Positions 1 to 11,756 are shown, numbered from the stretch's first letter. The stretch: DNA of 64,000 bases from Citrobacter koseri (GCA_900446925.1 UAVY01000010.1:321577-385576), one strand, 5' to 3'. The notes: generated by a model from the sequence alone, not told the origin. Program-made: numbers and translations.

Positions 1-810
1 AATTCGCGCTGTGGTACAGGCCGCTATTGCTGTTGTCATGATGGTGATAGGGAAACTCCATCTCAGTAGCCTGGGGTATATTTTCGGTCCCTGGGAATTG
101 GTGCTCGGCCCCTTTGGCTATTTCCTCACGCTCTTTGCTGTCTGGGCGGCGATCAATGCTTTCAATATGGTTGATGGTATTGATGGCTTACTTGGCGGCT
201 GTCCAGCGTCTCATTTGCCGCAATGGGACTGATTCTGTGGTTTGATGGGCAGACGAGTCTGGCGGTATGGTGTTTCGCCATGATCGCCGCGATTCTGCCC
301 TATATCATGTTAAACCTTGGTGTTCTGGGGCGTCGTTATAAAGTCTTTATGGGCGATGCGGGCAGTACGCTGATTGGCTTCACGGTCATCTGGATCCTGC
401 TGGAAACCACGCAGGGTAAAACGCATCCTATCAGCCCGGTTACTGCGCTGTGGATTATTGCGATTCCATTGATGGACATGGTGGCGATTATGTATCGTCG
501 CCTGCGTAAGGGCATGAGCCCCTTTTCTCCCGATCGCCAGCATATTCATCATTTGATCATGCGTGCAGGGTTTACTTCCCGACAGGCATTTGTTCTCATT
601 ACGCTCGCCGCTGCGATTCTGGCTTCCATTGGCGTTGCCGCAGAATATTCCCATTTTGTTCCAGAATGGGTCATGTTGGTGCTCTTTTTGCTAGCATTCT
701 TCCTTTACGGTTACTGCATTAAGCGTGCCTGGAAGGTGGCGCGATTTATTAAGCGCGTGAAGCGCAGACTACGCAGAAACCGTGATAACAATCCAACGAT
801 AACCAAGTAA
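1..810 (+). CDS. wecA: WecA, UDP-GlcNAc:undecaprenyl-phosphate GlcNAc-1-phosphate transferase (5' end outside window, one frameshift)
   Basis: This polytopic inner-membrane enzyme makes undecaprenyl-PP-GlcNAc, the first lipid intermediate of enterobacterial common antigen and of many O antigens. The window starts inside the gene; the frame reads from base 2. Visible family signatures are FNMVDGIDGL, the cytoplasmic GDAGS motif and a DRQHIHH motif, with a basic C-terminus (KRVKRRLRRNR). The frame breaks near base 202: the run after cttggc has two Gs where three are needed to read LGGLSSVSFAAMG, so one G is missing. Downstream of this the protein continues normally to the TAA at 808-810. wzzE follows after 12 bases in the same operon. 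Confidence 0.95.
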
Positions 811-822
811 ATTGAGGATGCG

Positions 823-1869
823 ATGACACAACCATTACCGGGGGCACACGCCGTGAGCGCTGAAAATGAACTGGATATTCGTGGGTTGTTTCGTACCTTG
901 TGGGCTGGGAAGCTATGGATTGTGGGAACAGGGCTGGCTTTTGCGCTGATTGCGTTAGCGTATACGTTTTTTGCCCGTCAGGAGTGGAGCGCAACGGCGA
1001 TTTCCGACCGCCCCACCGTCAATATGCTGGGCGGCTATTACTCCCAACAGCAGTTTTTGCGCAACCTTGATATCAAAGCCAGCCTCGCGCCGGCCGATCA
1101 GCCTTCGGTAATGGATGAAGCGTATAAAGAGTTCGTCATGCAACTGGCGTCCTGGGATACGCGTCGCGATTTCTGGCTACAGACCGATTATTACAAGCAG
1201 CGCATGGTTGGCAACAGCAAAGCCGATGCCGCGATGCTGGATGAAATGATCAATAACATTCAGTTCACGCCAGGCGATTTCACTCGCAACACCAATGATA
1301 GCGTGAAGCTGATTGCGGAAACGGCGCCCGATGCCAACAACCTGCTTCGCCAGTATGTGGCGTTTGCCAGCCAGCGTGCGGCGAGCCATCTGAATGATGA
1401 GTTAAAAGGCGCATGGGCCGCGCGGACTATCCAGATGAAAGCGCAGGTTAAACGCCAGGAAGAGGTGGCGAAAAGCATTTTCTCTCGTCGTGTTCATAGC
1501 ATTGAACAGGCGCTCAAAATTGCCGAGCAGCATAATATTTCTCGTACGGCTACCGATGTTCCTGCCGATGAATTACCCGACTCTGAGCTGTTTTTGCTTG
1601 GCCGCCCTATGTTACAAGCGCGTCTTGAAAACCTTCAGGCTGTCGGTCCAGCATTCGATCTGGACTATGATCAAAACCGGGCCATGTTGAATACGCTGAA
1701 CGTGGGGCCGACGCTGGACCCGCGTTTCCAGACCTATCGTTATTTGCGCACGCCGGAAGAACCGGTAAAACGCGATAGCCCGCGCCGTGCTTTCCTGATG
1801 GTTATGTGGGGCATTGTTGGGGCGCTGATCGGGGCTGGCGTCGCATTAACCCGCCGTCGCGCGATTTAG
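823..1869 (+). CDS. wzzE: WzzE, ECA polysaccharide chain-length regulator
   Basis: This polysaccharide co-polymerase sets the modal repeat number of enterobacterial common antigen by acting with the polymerase WzyE. The 348-residue frame is intact and equals the E. coli length. It has the family architecture: a membrane segment at about residues 32-52, a long periplasmic helical domain, a proline-containing stretch (PEEPVKRDSPRR) before the second membrane segment at about 322-342, and a short basic tail. The ATG lies 12 bases after wecA, behind GAGG. Membership of the wec cluster fixes the ECA assignment rather than O-antigen Wzz. Confidence 0.96.
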   Translation: MTQPLPGAHAVSAENELDIRGLFRTLWAGKLWIVGTGLAFALIALAYTFFARQEWSATAISDRPTVNMLGGYYSQQQFLRNLDIKASLAPADQPSVMDEAYKEFVMQLASWDTRRDFWLQTDYYKQRMVGNSKADAAMLDEMINNIQFTPGDFTRNTNDSVKLIAETAPDANNLLRQYVAFASQRAASHLNDELKGAWAARTIQMKAQVKRQEEVAKSIFSRRVHSIEQALKIAEQHNISRTATDVPADELPDSELFLLGRPMLQARLENLQAVGPAFDLDYDQNRAMLNTLNVGPTLDPRFQTYRYLRTPEEPVKRDSPRRAFLMVMWGIVGALIGAGVALTRRRAI

Positions 1870-1879
1870 CAACATCTCA

Positions 1880-1905
1880 GCAGTGAGGGGTTAGGCCTTC
1901 ACTGC
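1880..1905 (+). other. Hairpin between wzzE and wecB
   Basis: GCAGTGA at 1880-1886 pairs with TCACTGC at 1899-1905; the stem extends by three further pairs (one G-U) around a six-base loop. There is no T tract after it, so it is more likely an RNA-stability or processing element inside the operon than a terminator. Function not known. Confidence 0.4.
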
Positions 1906-1924
1906 CTATTCGAAGAGAATCGAT

Positions 1925-3055
1925 GTGAAAGTACTGACTGTATTTGGCACGCGACCGGAGGCCATCAAGATGGCGCCTCTGGTTCATGCGCTGGCAAAGG
2001 ACCCTCATTTTGAGGCAAAAGTCTGCGTTACTGCGCAGCATCGGGAGATGCTCGATCAGGTTTTGAATCTCTTTTCTATTGTGCCTGACTACGATCTCAA
2101 TATTATGCAGCCGGGTCAGGGGCTGACAGAGATTACCTGTCGAATCCTGGAAGGATTAAAACCGATTCTTGCCGATTTTAAACCTGATGTCGTATTGGTG
2201 CATGGCGATACGACAACCACCCTCGCCACCAGTCTGGCGGCTTTCTACCAGCGTATCCCTGTCGGTCATGTAGAGGCCGGGCTGCGAACAGGCGATCTCT
2301 ACTCCCCCTGGCCTGAAGAGGCGAACCGCACCTTGACCGGTCGCCTGGCGATGTACCATTTTGCGCCGACGGAAAATTCACGGCAGAATTTACTGCGGGA
2401 ACAGATCCCTGATAACCACATCTTTGTCACCGGCAATACCGTGATTGATGCGCTGATCTGGGTGCGCGATCGCGTACTGGCCAGCGATACGCTACGCGCC
2501 GAACTGGCAAAGCGGTATCCTTTCCTGTGTGACGATAAAAAAATGATCCTGGTGACCGGACATCGCCGTGAGAGCTTTGGCCGGGGGTTTGAGCAAATCT
2601 GTCATGCGCTGGCGGAGATAGCCGCTACCAATCAGGATGTACAAATTGTGTATCCGGTTCACCTGAATCCCAACGTCAGCGAACCGGTTAACCGCATCCT
2701 GGGTCATGTTGAAAATGTGATACTGATTGAGCCGCAGGATTACCTGCCGTTTGTCTGGCTGATGAACCACGCCTGGCTGATCCTTACCGACTCCGGCGGG
2801 ATCCAGGAAGAGGCGCCGTCATTAGGCAAACCGGTGTTGGTTATGCGCGAAATGACGGAACGGCCAGAAGCCGTTACCGCTGGCACGGTGCGTCTGGTGG
2901 GAACCGATTCACACCGTATTGTGGAAGAAGTTACACGTTTGCTGCACGACGAAAATGAATATCAAACCATGAGCCGCGCCCATAATCCTTATGGCGACGG
3001 GCAGGCGTGCGGCCGCATTTTACACGCGTTAAAAAATAATCGGGTATCGCTATGA
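1925..3055 (+). CDS. wecB: WecB, UDP-GlcNAc 2-epimerase (non-hydrolysing)
   Basis: It converts UDP-GlcNAc to UDP-ManNAc in the cytoplasm, the first step towards the ManNAcA residue of ECA. The intact 376-residue protein starts at GTG; an ATG three bases upstream is out of frame. Conserved catalytic blocks are visible: GTRPEAIK at the N-terminus, VLVHGDTTT (Asp about 95), GHVEAGLRT (Glu about 117), PWPEEANR (Glu about 131) and [11 protein letters not shown] (His about 213). The stop overlaps the wecC start (ATGA), which implies translational coupling of the epimerase with the next enzyme in the path. Confidence 0.97.
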   Translation: MKVLTVFGTRPEAIKMAPLVHALAKDPHFEAKVCVTAQHREMLDQVLNLFSIVPDYDLNIMQPGQGLTEITCRILEGLKPILADFKPDVVLVHGDTTTTLATSLAAFYQRIPVGHVEAGLRTGDLYSPWPEEANRTLTGRLAMYHFAPTENSRQNLLREQIPDNHIFVTGNTVIDALIWVRDRVLASDTLRAELAKRYPFLCDDKKMILVTGHRRESFGRGFEQICHALAEIAATNQDVQIVYPVHLNPNVSEPVNRILGHVENVILIEPQDYLPFVWLMNHAWLILTDSGGIQEEAPSLGKPVLVMREMTERPEAVTAGTVRLVGTDSHRIVEEVTRLLHDENEYQTMSRAHNPYGDGQACGRILHALKNNRVSL

Positions 3056-4314
3056 GTTTTACGACCATTTCTGTTATTGGGCTGGGATACATCGGGTTGC
3101 CGACGGCTGCGGCCTTTGCTTCTCGCCAAAAGCACGTTATTGGCGTGGATATCAATCAGCAGGCGGTGGACACCATCAACCGTGGAGCCATCCATATTGT
3201 TGAGCCGGATCTGGATAGCGTCGTGAAAACTGCGGTTGAAGGAGGATTCCTCCGGGCAACGACAACGCCGGTAGCAGCCGACGCGTACTTGATCGCCGTG
3301 CCGACGCCGTTCAAGGGCGATCACGACCCCGATATGGTTTATGTCGAAGCGGCCGCGAAATCTATTGCTCCCGTACTGAAAAAAGGCGCGCTGGTCATCC
3401 TCGAATCCACCTCGCCGGTGGGCGCGACAGAACAAATGGCCGCATGGCTGGCGGAAATGCGCCCGGATCTGACTTTCCCGCAGCAGGCGGGGGAACAGGC
3501 TGATGTGAACATTGCCTACTGCCCGGAGCGCGTATTGCCAGGTCAGGTCATGGTGGAGCTCATCAAGAATGATCGCGTGATTGGCGGCATGACGCCGGTA
3601 TGTTCCGCGCGTGCCAGCGAGTTGTACAAGATTTTCCTTGAAGGCGAATGTGTGGTGACTAACTCCCGCACCGCCGAAATGTGTAAGCTCACGGAAAACA
3701 GCTTCCGTGACGTCAATATCGCCTTTGCGAACGAGCTGTCGCTGATTTGCGCCGATCAGGGGATTAACGTCTGGGAACTGATTCGTCTGGCGAATCGTCA
3801 TCCGCGCGTGAATATTCTCCAGCCTGGGCCGGGCGTGGGCGGCCACTGCATCGCCGTCGATCCGTGGTTTATTGTGGCGCAAAACCCGCAGCAGGCACGG
3901 CTGATCCGTACCGCGCGTGAAGTGAACGACGGTAAACCACACTGGGTGGTGGCGCAGGTGAAAGCCGCAGTGGCGGATTGCCTGACGGCAACGAATAAGC
4001 GCGCCAGCGACATCAAAATCGCCTGCTTTGGTCTGGCGTTTAAACCGAATATTGACGATCTGCGTGAAAGCCCGGCGATGGGCATTGCGCAGGAGATTGC
4101 GCAATGGCATTCCGGTGAAACGCTGGTGGTAGAGCCTAATATTCATCAGTTGCCGAAAAAACTGGAAGGTCGCTGCACGTTAGCCACGCTGGAAAATGCG
4201 CTGGCGGAAGCAGATGTGCTGGTCATGCTGGTTGACCATCATCCGTTTAAAGCGATTAACGGCGACGCCGTGCGGCAACGCTACATTGTGGATACGAAAG
4301 GAGTCTGGCGCTGA
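3052..4314 (+). CDS. wecC: WecC, UDP-ManNAc 6-dehydrogenase
   Basis: This NAD-dependent enzyme oxidises UDP-ManNAc twice to UDP-ManNAcA, the acidic sugar donor of ECA. The 420-residue frame is intact. It has an N-terminal Rossmann motif ([10 protein letters not shown]), the central dehydrogenase domain, and the catalytic cysteine block [14 protein letters not shown] with Cys at residue 266, followed by the C-terminal UDP-binding domain ([17 protein letters not shown]). It overlaps wecB by four bases and rffG by one base. Confidence 0.97.
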   Translation: MSFTTISVIGLGYIGLPTAAAFASRQKHVIGVDINQQAVDTINRGAIHIVEPDLDSVVKTAVEGGFLRATTTPVAADAYLIAVPTPFKGDHDPDMVYVEAAAKSIAPVLKKGALVILESTSPVGATEQMAAWLAEMRPDLTFPQQAGEQADVNIAYCPERVLPGQVMVELIKNDRVIGGMTPVCSARASELYKIFLEGECVVTNSRTAEMCKLTENSFRDVNIAFANELSLICADQGINVWELIRLANRHPRVNILQPGPGVGGHCIAVDPWFIVAQNPQQARLIRTAREVNDGKPHWVVAQVKAAVADCLTATNKRASDIKIACFGLAFKPNIDDLRESPAMGIAQEIAQWHSGETLVVEPNIHQLPKKLEGRCTLATLENALAEADVLVMLVDHHPFKAINGDAVRQRYIVDTKGVWR

Positions 4315-5381
4315 TGAAACGGATTCTGGTCACTGGCGGCGCGGGATTTATCGGCTCTGCCGTTGTGCGCCACATCATTGATGAAACCCCCGACGCCGTA
4401 GTGGTGGTGGATAAGCTCACCTACGCCGGAAACCTGATGTCGCTGGCGCCAGTTGCACAGCATGAGCGCTTTACCTTTGAGAGAGTGGATATCTGCGATC
4501 GGGCATCGCTGGATCGCGTTTTTCAGCAGTACCAGCCGGATTACGTGATGCATCTGGCGGCGGAAAGCCATGTTGACCGGTCTATCGACGGCCCGGCTGC
4601 GTTTATTGAAACCAATATCGTGGGAACCTACACGCTGCTGGAAGCGGCCCGGACTTACTGGGCGACGCTCAATGATGAGAAAAAATCGGCGTTTCGTTTC
4701 CACCATATCTCCACTGACGAGGTGTATGGCGATCTGCATTCCACGGATGATTTCTTTACTGAGACCACGCCGTATGCGCCGAGCAGTCCTTATTCCGCCT
4801 CGAAAGCCAGCAGCGATCACCTGGTACGTGCGTGGTTGCGCACCTATGGTTTGCCGACGCTGGTCACTAACTGTTCCAATAATTACGGCCCTTACCACTT
4901 CCCGGAAAAGCTGATCCCATTGATGATCCTGAACGCGCTGGCGGGTAAACCGCTGCCGGTGTATGGCAATGGACAACAGATCCGCGACTGGCTGTACGTT
5001 GAAGATCACGCCAGGGCGCTGTATCGCGTGCTGACGGCGGGCGAAGTGGGAGAGACATATAACATTGGCGGCCATAATGAGCGCAAGAATCTGGAGGTTG
5101 TGGAAACGATTTGCGATCTGCTGGAAGAGCTTGCGCCACAAAAACCGCAGGGCGTGGCGCATTATCGCTCCCTGATCGCTTTTGTGGATGACCGTCCAGG
5201 CCATGATTTACGCTATGCCATCGACGCAGCGAAAATTGCGCGTGAACTCGGCTGGACGCCGCAGGAAACCTTTGAAAGCGGAATGCGGAAAACCGTGCAG
5301 TGGTATCTGGCGAATGAGGCCTGGTGGAAGCCCGTGCAGGATGGCAGCTATCAGGGTGAACGTTTAGGTCTGAAGGGCTAA
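4314..5381 (+). CDS. rffG: RffG, dTDP-glucose 4,6-dehydratase
   Basis: It makes dTDP-4-keto-6-deoxyglucose, the second step in forming dTDP-Fuc4NAc for ECA. The intact 355-residue protein is a short-chain dehydrogenase/reductase of the extended type: TGGAGFIG at residues 7-14 binds NAD, STDEVYG is the family active-site block, and YSASK supplies Tyr160 and Lys164. It is functionally redundant with RfbB of the O-antigen cluster; its place between wecC and rffH identifies it as the ECA copy. The ATG overlaps the wecC stop. Confidence 0.97.
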   Translation: MKRILVTGGAGFIGSAVVRHIIDETPDAVVVVDKLTYAGNLMSLAPVAQHERFTFERVDICDRASLDRVFQQYQPDYVMHLAAESHVDRSIDGPAAFIETNIVGTYTLLEAARTYWATLNDEKKSAFRFHHISTDEVYGDLHSTDDFFTETTPYAPSSPYSASKASSDHLVRAWLRTYGLPTLVTNCSNNYGPYHFPEKLIPLMILNALAGKPLPVYGNGQQIRDWLYVEDHARALYRVLTAGEVGETYNIGGHNERKNLEVVETICDLLEELAPQKPQGVAHYRSLIAFVDDRPGHDLRYAIDAAKIARELGWTPQETFESGMRKTVQWYLANEAWWKPVQDGSYQGERLGLKG

Positions 5382-5398
5382 ACCCGGAGGAGGAACGC

Positions 5399-6281
5399 AT
5401 GAAAGGTATCATTCTGGCGGGCGGCTCTGGCACCCGCCTGCATCCGATTACGCGCGGTGTGTCGAAGCAGCTTCTGCCGATTTATGACAAGCCGATGATC
5501 TACTATCCGCTGTCGGTACTGATGCTGGCGGGTATCCGGGAAATCCTGATTATCACTACACCGGAAGATAAGCACTATTTTCAGCGTCTGCTGGGCGATG
5601 GTTCGGAGTTTGGCATTGAGTTGCAGTATGCCGAACAACCCAGCCCGGATGGGCTGGCGCAGGCCTTTATCATTGGTGAAACATTCCTTAACGGCGAGCC
5701 GTCCTGTCTTGTACTGGGCGACAATATCTTCTTTGGTCAGGGTTTCAGCCCGAAATTGCGTCATGTGGCGGCGCGAACCGAAGGGGCGACCGTTTTTGGT
5801 TATCAGGTTATGGACCCGGAACGTTTTGGCGTCGTGGAGTTCGACGACAATTTTCGCGCAGTCTCGCTGGAAGAGAAGCCGAAACAGCCGAAATCAAACT
5901 GGGCGGTGACCGGTCTCTATTTTTACGACAGCAAGGTAGTAGAGTACGCGAAGCGCGTGAAGCCTTCCGAGCGCGGTGAGCTGGAGATTACGTCCATTAA
6001 TCAGATGTACCTTAATGACGGCAAGCTGACGGTTGAGTTGCTCGGTCGCGGCTTTGCGTGGCTGGATACCGGCACCCATGACAGCCTGATTGAAGCGAGC
6101 ACGTTTGTGCAGACGGTTGAAAAAACGCCAGGGCTTCAAAATCGCCTGTCTGGAAGAGATCGCCTGGCGTAACGGCTGGCTGGATGACGAGGGCGTAAAA
6201 CGCGCCGCCAGTTCTTTAGCGAAAACCGGCTACGGCCAATATTTACTGGAGCTACTCCGTGCCCGTCCGCGCCAGTATTGA
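5399..6281 (+). CDS. rffH: RffH, glucose-1-phosphate thymidylyltransferase (one frameshift)
   Basis: It joins dTTP and glucose-1-phosphate to give dTDP-glucose, the first step of the dTDP-Fuc4NAc branch. GGSGTRL at residues 8-14 and the following [15 protein letters not shown] block are the nucleotide-binding signature; VLGDNIFFG carries a metal-binding Asp. A strong GGAGGA precedes the ATG. The frame shifts at 6119-6124, where six As replace the expected five ([10 protein letters not shown]); removing one A gives 293 residues, the usual length. The real end is TGA 6279-6281, so the gene overlaps wecD by 23 bases. Confidence 0.95.
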
Positions 6282-6936
6282 ACCATTAACGTGGGAAAAT
6301 ACGTTCTTTGGCGTCAATAGCGCCATTGTTCGCGTGGACCCTGCCGCGCCGGTGTTAACGCCAGAGGCATTGCAACCCTGGTCGCGCGTGCAGGCGAAAA
6401 TTTCTGCTGCGCGCACGGATGAATTAGATGCGCTGCAACAGTTGGGGTTTTCGCTGGTAGAAGGCGAAGTCGACTTCAGCCTGCCGGTCGCTGGCGTTGA
6501 ACGTATTTCTGGTGTGGAAATTGCACAAATTGCCGATATTCCCGCGTTACGTCAACAGGCGTCCGCCGTGTTTGCGCAAAGCCGTTTCCGCGCACCGTGG
6601 TATGCGCCGGACGCCAGCGCCCGTTTTTATGCTCAGTGGATTGAAAATGCCGTGCGCGGCACCTTCGATCACCTGTGTCTGGTTATCCGGGCGGCGAATA
6701 ACGATATTCGCGGGTTTGTCTCGCTGCGCGAACTGAACGACACCGATGCGCGCATCGGCCTGCTGGCCGGGCGTGGCGCAGGAGCAGAATTAATGCAGGC
6801 GGCGCTCGCGTGGGCGCAGTCTCGCGGAAAGACAACATTGCGGGTGGCGACCCAGATGGGCAACACCGCCGCGCTTAAACGTTATATACAGAGCGGTGGC
6901 AACGTAGAAAGCACCGCGTACTGGTTATACAGGTGA
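6259..6936 (+). CDS. wecD: WecD, dTDP-4-amino-4,6-dideoxygalactose acetyltransferase
   Basis: This GNAT-family enzyme acetylates dTDP-Fuc4N with acetyl-CoA to give dTDP-Fuc4NAc, the third sugar donor of ECA. The intact frame gives 225 residues from a GTG inside the end of rffH, matching the E. coli start. The C-terminal half has the acetyl-CoA loop ([13 protein letters not shown]) and ends ESTAYWLYR. The wecE start follows after four bases. Also known as rffC. Confidence 0.95.
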   Translation: MPVRASIEPLTWENTFFGVNSAIVRVDPAAPVLTPEALQPWSRVQAKISAARTDELDALQQLGFSLVEGEVDFSLPVAGVERISGVEIAQIADIPALRQQASAVFAQSRFRAPWYAPDASARFYAQWIENAVRGTFDHLCLVIRAANNDIRGFVSLRELNDTDARIGLLAGRGAGAELMQAALAWAQSRGKTTLRVATQMGNTAALKRYIQSGGNVESTAYWLYR

Positions 6937-6940
6937 CAAA

Positions 6941-8075
6941 ATGATTCCATTTAACGCGCCGCCGGTGGTGGGAACCGAACTCGATTACATGCAGTCAGCG
7001 CTGGGAAGCGGCAAACTTTGTGGAGATGGCGGCTTTACGCGCCGTTGCCAGCAGTGGCTGGAGCAACGTTTTGGTAGCGCTAAAGTGTTGCTGACGCCCA
7101 TCCTGTACGGCGTCACTTGAAATGGCGGCATTGCTGCTGGACATCCAGCCGGGGCGATGAAGTCATTATGCCAAGCTACACCTTCGTTTCTACCGCCAAC
7201 GCCTTTGTGCTGCGCGGGGGCGAAAATCATTTTCGTCGATATCCGCCCGGATACCATGAACATTGATGAAACGCTGATTGAAGCGGCGATTACCGACAAG
7301 ACGCGCGTCATTGTCCCGGTGCATTACGCGGGGCGTCGCCTGCGAAATGGACACCATTATGGCGATTGCGAAGCGTCATAATCTGTTTGTGGTGGAAGAT
7401 GCCGCGCAGGGCGTGATGTCGACCTGGAAAGGCCGTGCGCTGGGGACGATTGGTCATATCGGTTGCTTCAGTTTTCACGAAACCAAAAACTACACGGCAG
7501 GTGGTGAAGGCGGCGCGACGCTGATTAACGACCGTTCCCTGATTGAACGGGCGGAAATCATCCGTGAAAAAGGCACCAATCGCAGCCAGTTCTTCCGGGG
7601 ACAGGTGGATAAATACACCTGGCGGGATATCGGCTCCAGCTATCTGATGTCCGATCTCCAGGCGGCGTATCTGTGGGCGCAGCTGGAAGCGGCCGATCGC
7701 ATCAATCAACAGCGTCTGGCGCTGTGGCAGACCTACTATGACGCACTGGCGCCGCTGGCGCGCGCGGGACGTATTGACCTGCCTTCTATCCCGGACGACT
7801 GTAGGCACAACGCGCATATGTTTTATATCAAGTTGCGGGATATTACCGATCGCAGCGCGCTGATCAACTTCCTGAAAGAAGCGGAAATCATGGCGGTGTT
7901 CCATTACATCCCGCTACATGATTGTCCGGCAGGCGACAAGTTTGGCGAGTTCCGTGGCGAAGATCGGTACACCACCAAAGAGAGCGAGCGCCTGCTGCGC
8001 TTGCCGCTGTTTTATAATCTGTCTCCCGTTAATCAGCGAACGGTGATTTCGACCTTGCTGAACTATTTCTCCTGA
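6941..8075 (+). CDS. wecE: WecE, dTDP-4-amino-4,6-dideoxygalactose transaminase (four frameshifts)
   Basis: This PLP enzyme transfers an amino group from glutamate to dTDP-4-keto-6-deoxyglucose to make dTDP-Fuc4N. The DegT/DnrJ/EryC1 signature is clear: VVEDAAQG and SFHETKNYTAGGEGG, with the PLP lysine at corrected residue 181. Four single-base insertions break the first third: C at about 7097 (acgcccatcc), G at 7153-7156, G at about 7215-7219 and G at 7330-7333. Removing them gives 376 residues, the family length, from the ATG at 6941. All four sites are short G or C runs, so error is more likely than decay. Confidence 0.93.
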
Positions 8076-8076
8076 T

Positions 8077-9327
8077 ATGTCGCTTGCGAAAGCGTCCCTG
8101 TGGACGGCCGCCAGTACGTTGGTGAAAATTGGCGCAGGCTTACTGGTCGTAAAACTGCTGGCGGTGTCGTTTGGCCCTGCGGGCGTCGGCCAGGCGGGTA
8201 ACTTCCGCCAGATGGTGACCGTGCTCGGCGTGCTGGCCGGGGCCGGAATATTTAACGGGGTGACGAAGTATGTTGCTCAGCATCATGATAACCCTGCCCG
8301 GTTGCGTAACGTGGTGGGCACTTCATCCGCAATGGTGCTGGGGTTCTCCACGCTACTGGCGCTGGTCTTCGTGCTGGCGGCGGCCCCCATTAGCCAGGGG
8401 CTGTTTGGGCATAGCCACTACCAGGGGCTGGTGCGTTTAGTGGCGCTGGTGCAGATGGGGATCGCCTGGGGCGAACCTGCTGCTGGCGCTGATGAAAGGG
8501 TTTCGTGACGCTGCCGGGAATGCGCTGTCGCTGATTGTGGGGAGCCTGGTGGGGGTTGTGGCCTACTATGGCTGCTACCGTCTGGGCGGCTATGAAGGTG
8601 CGCTGCTGGGTCTGGCGCTGGTGCCTGCGCTGGTGGTGATCCCGGCGGCGATTATGCTGATTAAACGCGGCGCGATCCCGCTTGGCTACCTGAAACCGTC
8701 GTGGGATAAAGGGCTTGCCGGACAGCTCAGCAAATTTACGCTGATGGCGCTGATTACGTCCGTCACGCTACCGGTGGCTTATGTGATGATGCGAAACCTG
8801 CTGGCGGCGCATTACAGCTGGGATGATGTTGGTATCTGGCAGGGCGTAAGCAGTATTTCCGATGCCTATCTACAATTTATTACCGCCTCGTTTAGCGTGT
8901 ACTTATTGCCAACGCTGTCGCGTCTGACCGAAAAGCAGGCGATTACGCGCGAAGTGGTGAAATCGCTGAAATTTGTTCTGCCTGCGGTGGCGGCGGCGAG
9001 TTTTACGGTCTGGCTGCTGCGCGATTTCGCCATCTGGCTGCTCTTTTCCGCCAAATTCACCGCCATGCGCGATCTGTTCGCCTGGCAACTGGTGGGCGAT
9101 GTGCTGAAAGTGGGCGCGTACGTTTTTGGCTATCTGGTGATCGCAAAAGCGTCGCTGCGGTTTTATATTCTGGCTGAGATTAGCCAGTTCATTTTGTTGA
9201 TGGCATTCGCTCACTGGCTGATCCCCGCGCATGGCGCGCTGGGGCGGCACAGGCGTATATGGCCACCTATGTGGTCTATTTCTCTCTCTGTTGTGGCGTG
9301 TTTTTACTCTGGCGTAGGCGGGCATGA
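8077..9327 (+). CDS. wzxE: WzxE, lipid III (ECA unit) flippase (two compensating frameshifts)
   Basis: This membrane protein of the MOP/Wzx superfamily moves undecaprenyl-PP-linked ECA trisaccharide across the inner membrane. It is strongly hydrophobic throughout, with about 12 predicted membrane segments. An extra G at 8466-8469 (gcctggggcg) breaks [12 protein letters not shown], and one G is missing from the run at 9240-9243 where [11 protein letters not shown] is expected. The two events cancel, and the total is 416 residues as in E. coli. The stop overlaps the wecF start (ATGA). Confidence 0.93.
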
Positions 9328-10403
9328 CTGTACTGATTCACGTACTGGGATCGGATATCCCTCACCATAATCAAACCGTGCTGCGGTTTTTCAATGATGC
9401 GCTGGCCGCGACAAGCGAGCATGCGCGCGTGTTTATGGTTGCAGGTCAGGATGCGGGGCTCAGGGAAAGCTGCCCGGCTCTGTCGCTGAGTTTCTACGCC
9501 GGGAAAAAAACGCTGGCTGAGGCGGTCATCGCCAAAGCTAAAGCCAATCGCCAGCAACGTTTCTTCTTCCACGGTCAGTTCAATACCAGCCTGTGGCTGG
9601 CGCTGCTAAGTGGCGGAATCAAACCTGAGCAGTTTTACTGGCACATCTGGGGCGCGGATCTGTATGAAGTTTCCCGTGGGCTGAAATTCCGTCTGTTTTA
9701 CCCCGTTCGCCGCATGGCGCAAAATCGAGTGGGCTGTGTGTTCGCTACTCGTGGCGATTTGAGCTATTTCGCCCGTCAGCACCCGCGTGTGCGTGGTGAA
9801 CTGCTCTATTTCCCGACGCGAATGGACTCTTCGCTTAATAACATGGCAAACGATCGTCCGCGTGAAGGGAAAATGACGGTTCTGGTGGGTAACTCCGGCG
9901 ATCGCAGTAACGAACATATTGCGGCGTTACACGCGGTGTATCAGCAGTTCGGCGACACGGTAAATGTGATCGTGCCGATGGGCTATCCGGCCAATAACGA
10001 TGCGTACATTGATGAAGTCCGTCAGGCGGGACAGGCGCTGTTCAGTGCGGAAAATTTGCACATCCTCAGCGAAAAACTGGAATTCGATGCTTATCTGGCG
10101 CTGCTTCGCCAGTGCGACCTCGGGTATTTCATCTTTGCCCGTCAGCAGGGAATCGGCACGTTGTGCCTGCTTATCCAGGCGGGTATCCCGTGCGTGCTTA
10201 ACCGTGAGAACCCGTTCTGGCAGGATATGGCGGAACAGCATCTGCCCGTGTTGTTCACGACGGACGCGCTTAATGAGGGCGTGGTTCGTGAGGCGCAGCG
10301 GCAACTGGCGTCCGTGGATAAAAGCGGGATCACCTTCTTTAGCCCAAATTACCTTGAACCGTGGCATAACGCGTTACGCATTGCCGCAGGAGACGCCGCA
10401 TGA
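9324..10403 (+). CDS. wecF: WecF, TDP-Fuc4NAc:lipid II Fuc4NAc transferase
   Basis: It adds the third sugar, Fuc4NAc, to lipid II to complete the ECA repeat unit (lipid III) at the inner face of the membrane. The intact 359-residue protein belongs to glycosyltransferase family 56; recognisable blocks are [38 protein letters not shown] [11 protein letters not shown], and [16 protein letters not shown]. It overlaps wzxE upstream and wzyE downstream by four bases each. Also known as rffT. Confidence 0.96.
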   Translation: MTVLIHVLGSDIPHHNQTVLRFFNDALAATSEHARVFMVAGQDAGLRESCPALSLSFYAGKKTLAEAVIAKAKANRQQRFFFHGQFNTSLWLALLSGGIKPEQFYWHIWGADLYEVSRGLKFRLFYPVRRMAQNRVGCVFATRGDLSYFARQHPRVRGELLYFPTRMDSSLNNMANDRPREGKMTVLVGNSGDRSNEHIAALHAVYQQFGDTVNVIVPMGYPANNDAYIDEVRQAGQALFSAENLHILSEKLEFDAYLALLRQCDLGYFIFARQQGIGTLCLLIQAGIPCVLNRENPFWQDMAEQHLPVLFTTDALNEGVVREAQRQLASVDKSGITFFSPNYLEPWHNALRIAAGDAA

Positions 10404-11754
10404 ACCTGATGCAATTTAGCGGGTTACTGGTCGTCTGGCTGCTCTCTACGCTGTTTATCGCCACGTTGACCTGGTTTGAGTTTCGCCGCGTGCGCTTTAA
10501 CTTCAACGTATTCTTTTCATTGCTGTTTTTGCTGACCTTTTTCTTCGGCTTCCCGTTGACCAGCGTGCTGGTGTTCCGCTTTGACGTCGGCGTGGCGCCG
10601 CCGGAAATCCTGTTGCAGGCGTTATTGTCCGCCGCGTGTTTTTATGCCGTTTATTACGTGACCTATAAAACCCGCTTACGTAAACGCGTGACGGATGTGC
10701 CGCGCAAGCCGCTATTTACCATGAACCGGGTGGAGACTCACCTTACCTGGATCATGCTGATGGGGATTGCACTGGTGAGCGTTGGCATCTTCTTTATGCA
10801 CAATGGGTTCCTGCTGTTCCGGTTGCACTCTTACAGCCAGATCTTCTCCAGCGAAGTCTCCGGCGTGGCATTGAAACGCTTCTTCTACTTCTTTATTCCG
10901 GCGATGCTGGTGATCTACTTCCTGCGCCAGGACAGTAAAGCGTGGCTGTTTTTCCTGGTGAGTACCGTTGCGTTTGGCCTGCTGACCTACATGATTGTTG
11001 GCGGCACGCGCGCTAACATCATCATCGCGTTTGCCATCTTCCTGTTTATCGGCATTATTCGTGGCTGGATCTCGCTGTGGATGCTGGTGGCGGCGGGTGT
11101 GCTGGGAATTGTCGGGATGTTCTGGCTGGCGCTGAAGCGCTATGGGCTGAACGTGAGCGGCGATGAGGCGTTTTACACTTTCCTGTATCTGACCCGCGAT
11201 ACCTTCTCGCCGTGGGAGAACCTGGCGCTGCTGTTGCAAAACTACGACAACATCGATTTCCAGGGACTGGCGCCGATCGTCCGTGATTTTTATGTCTTTA
11301 TTCCTTCGTGGCTGTGGCCTGGGCGTCCGGGTATTGTGCTGAATTCAGCCAACTACTTTACCTGGGAAGTGCTGAACAACCACTCTGGCCTCGCCATTTC
11401 CCCCACGCTGATTGGTTCGCTGGTGGTGATGGGCGGCGCGCTGTTTATCCCTCTGGGGGCGGTCGCGCGGTTGGGCTGATTATCAAATGGTTTGACTGGC
11501 TGTATGAGCTTGGCAACCGCGAGACGAATCGCTATAAGGCGGCGATTTTGCACAGTTTCTGCTTTGGCGCCATCTTCAATATGATTGTTCTGGCGCGAGA
11601 AGGGCTGGATTCTTTTGTCTCGCGAGTGGTCTTTTTCCTCGTGATTTTTGGTGCCTGCCTGCTGGTGGCAAAACTCTTGTTCTGGCTTTTCGATTGTGCC
11701 GGGTTGGTCCATCAACGGGCGAAACCGCAGCCGCAGACTCAGGTTGAAGGATAA
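10400..11754 (+). CDS. wzyE: WzyE, ECA polymerase (frame change near the 3' end)
   Basis: This polytopic inner-membrane polymerase joins ECA trisaccharide units. The first 340 residues are intact and hydrophobic, with the family stretches [13 protein letters not shown] and [21 protein letters not shown]. The frame is lost at about 11459-11478. The alternative frame continues with [18 protein letters not shown] to the usual end, QVEG. The shift equals two extra bases (a repeated cg in gtcgcgcggtt) or one missing base; two extra gives 450 residues, the E. coli length. It is the only clear two-base event outside a homopolymer in the operon. Confidence 0.92.
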
Positions 11755-11756
11755 TA

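Noticed and set aside
310..654. Long open frames on the strand opposite wecA, wecC, rffG, metE and other genes (for example 2989-4146 and 39644-40753).
   Set aside because: They lie wholly inside well-supported genes, have no ribosome-binding sites and give arginine- and histidine-rich proteins typical of antisense shadows in GC-rich coding DNA.
7096..7340. wecE as a genuine pseudogene that would block ECA synthesis.
   Set aside because: All four breaks are one extra base in short G or C runs, and the same pattern affects tRNAs, 16S and essential genes.
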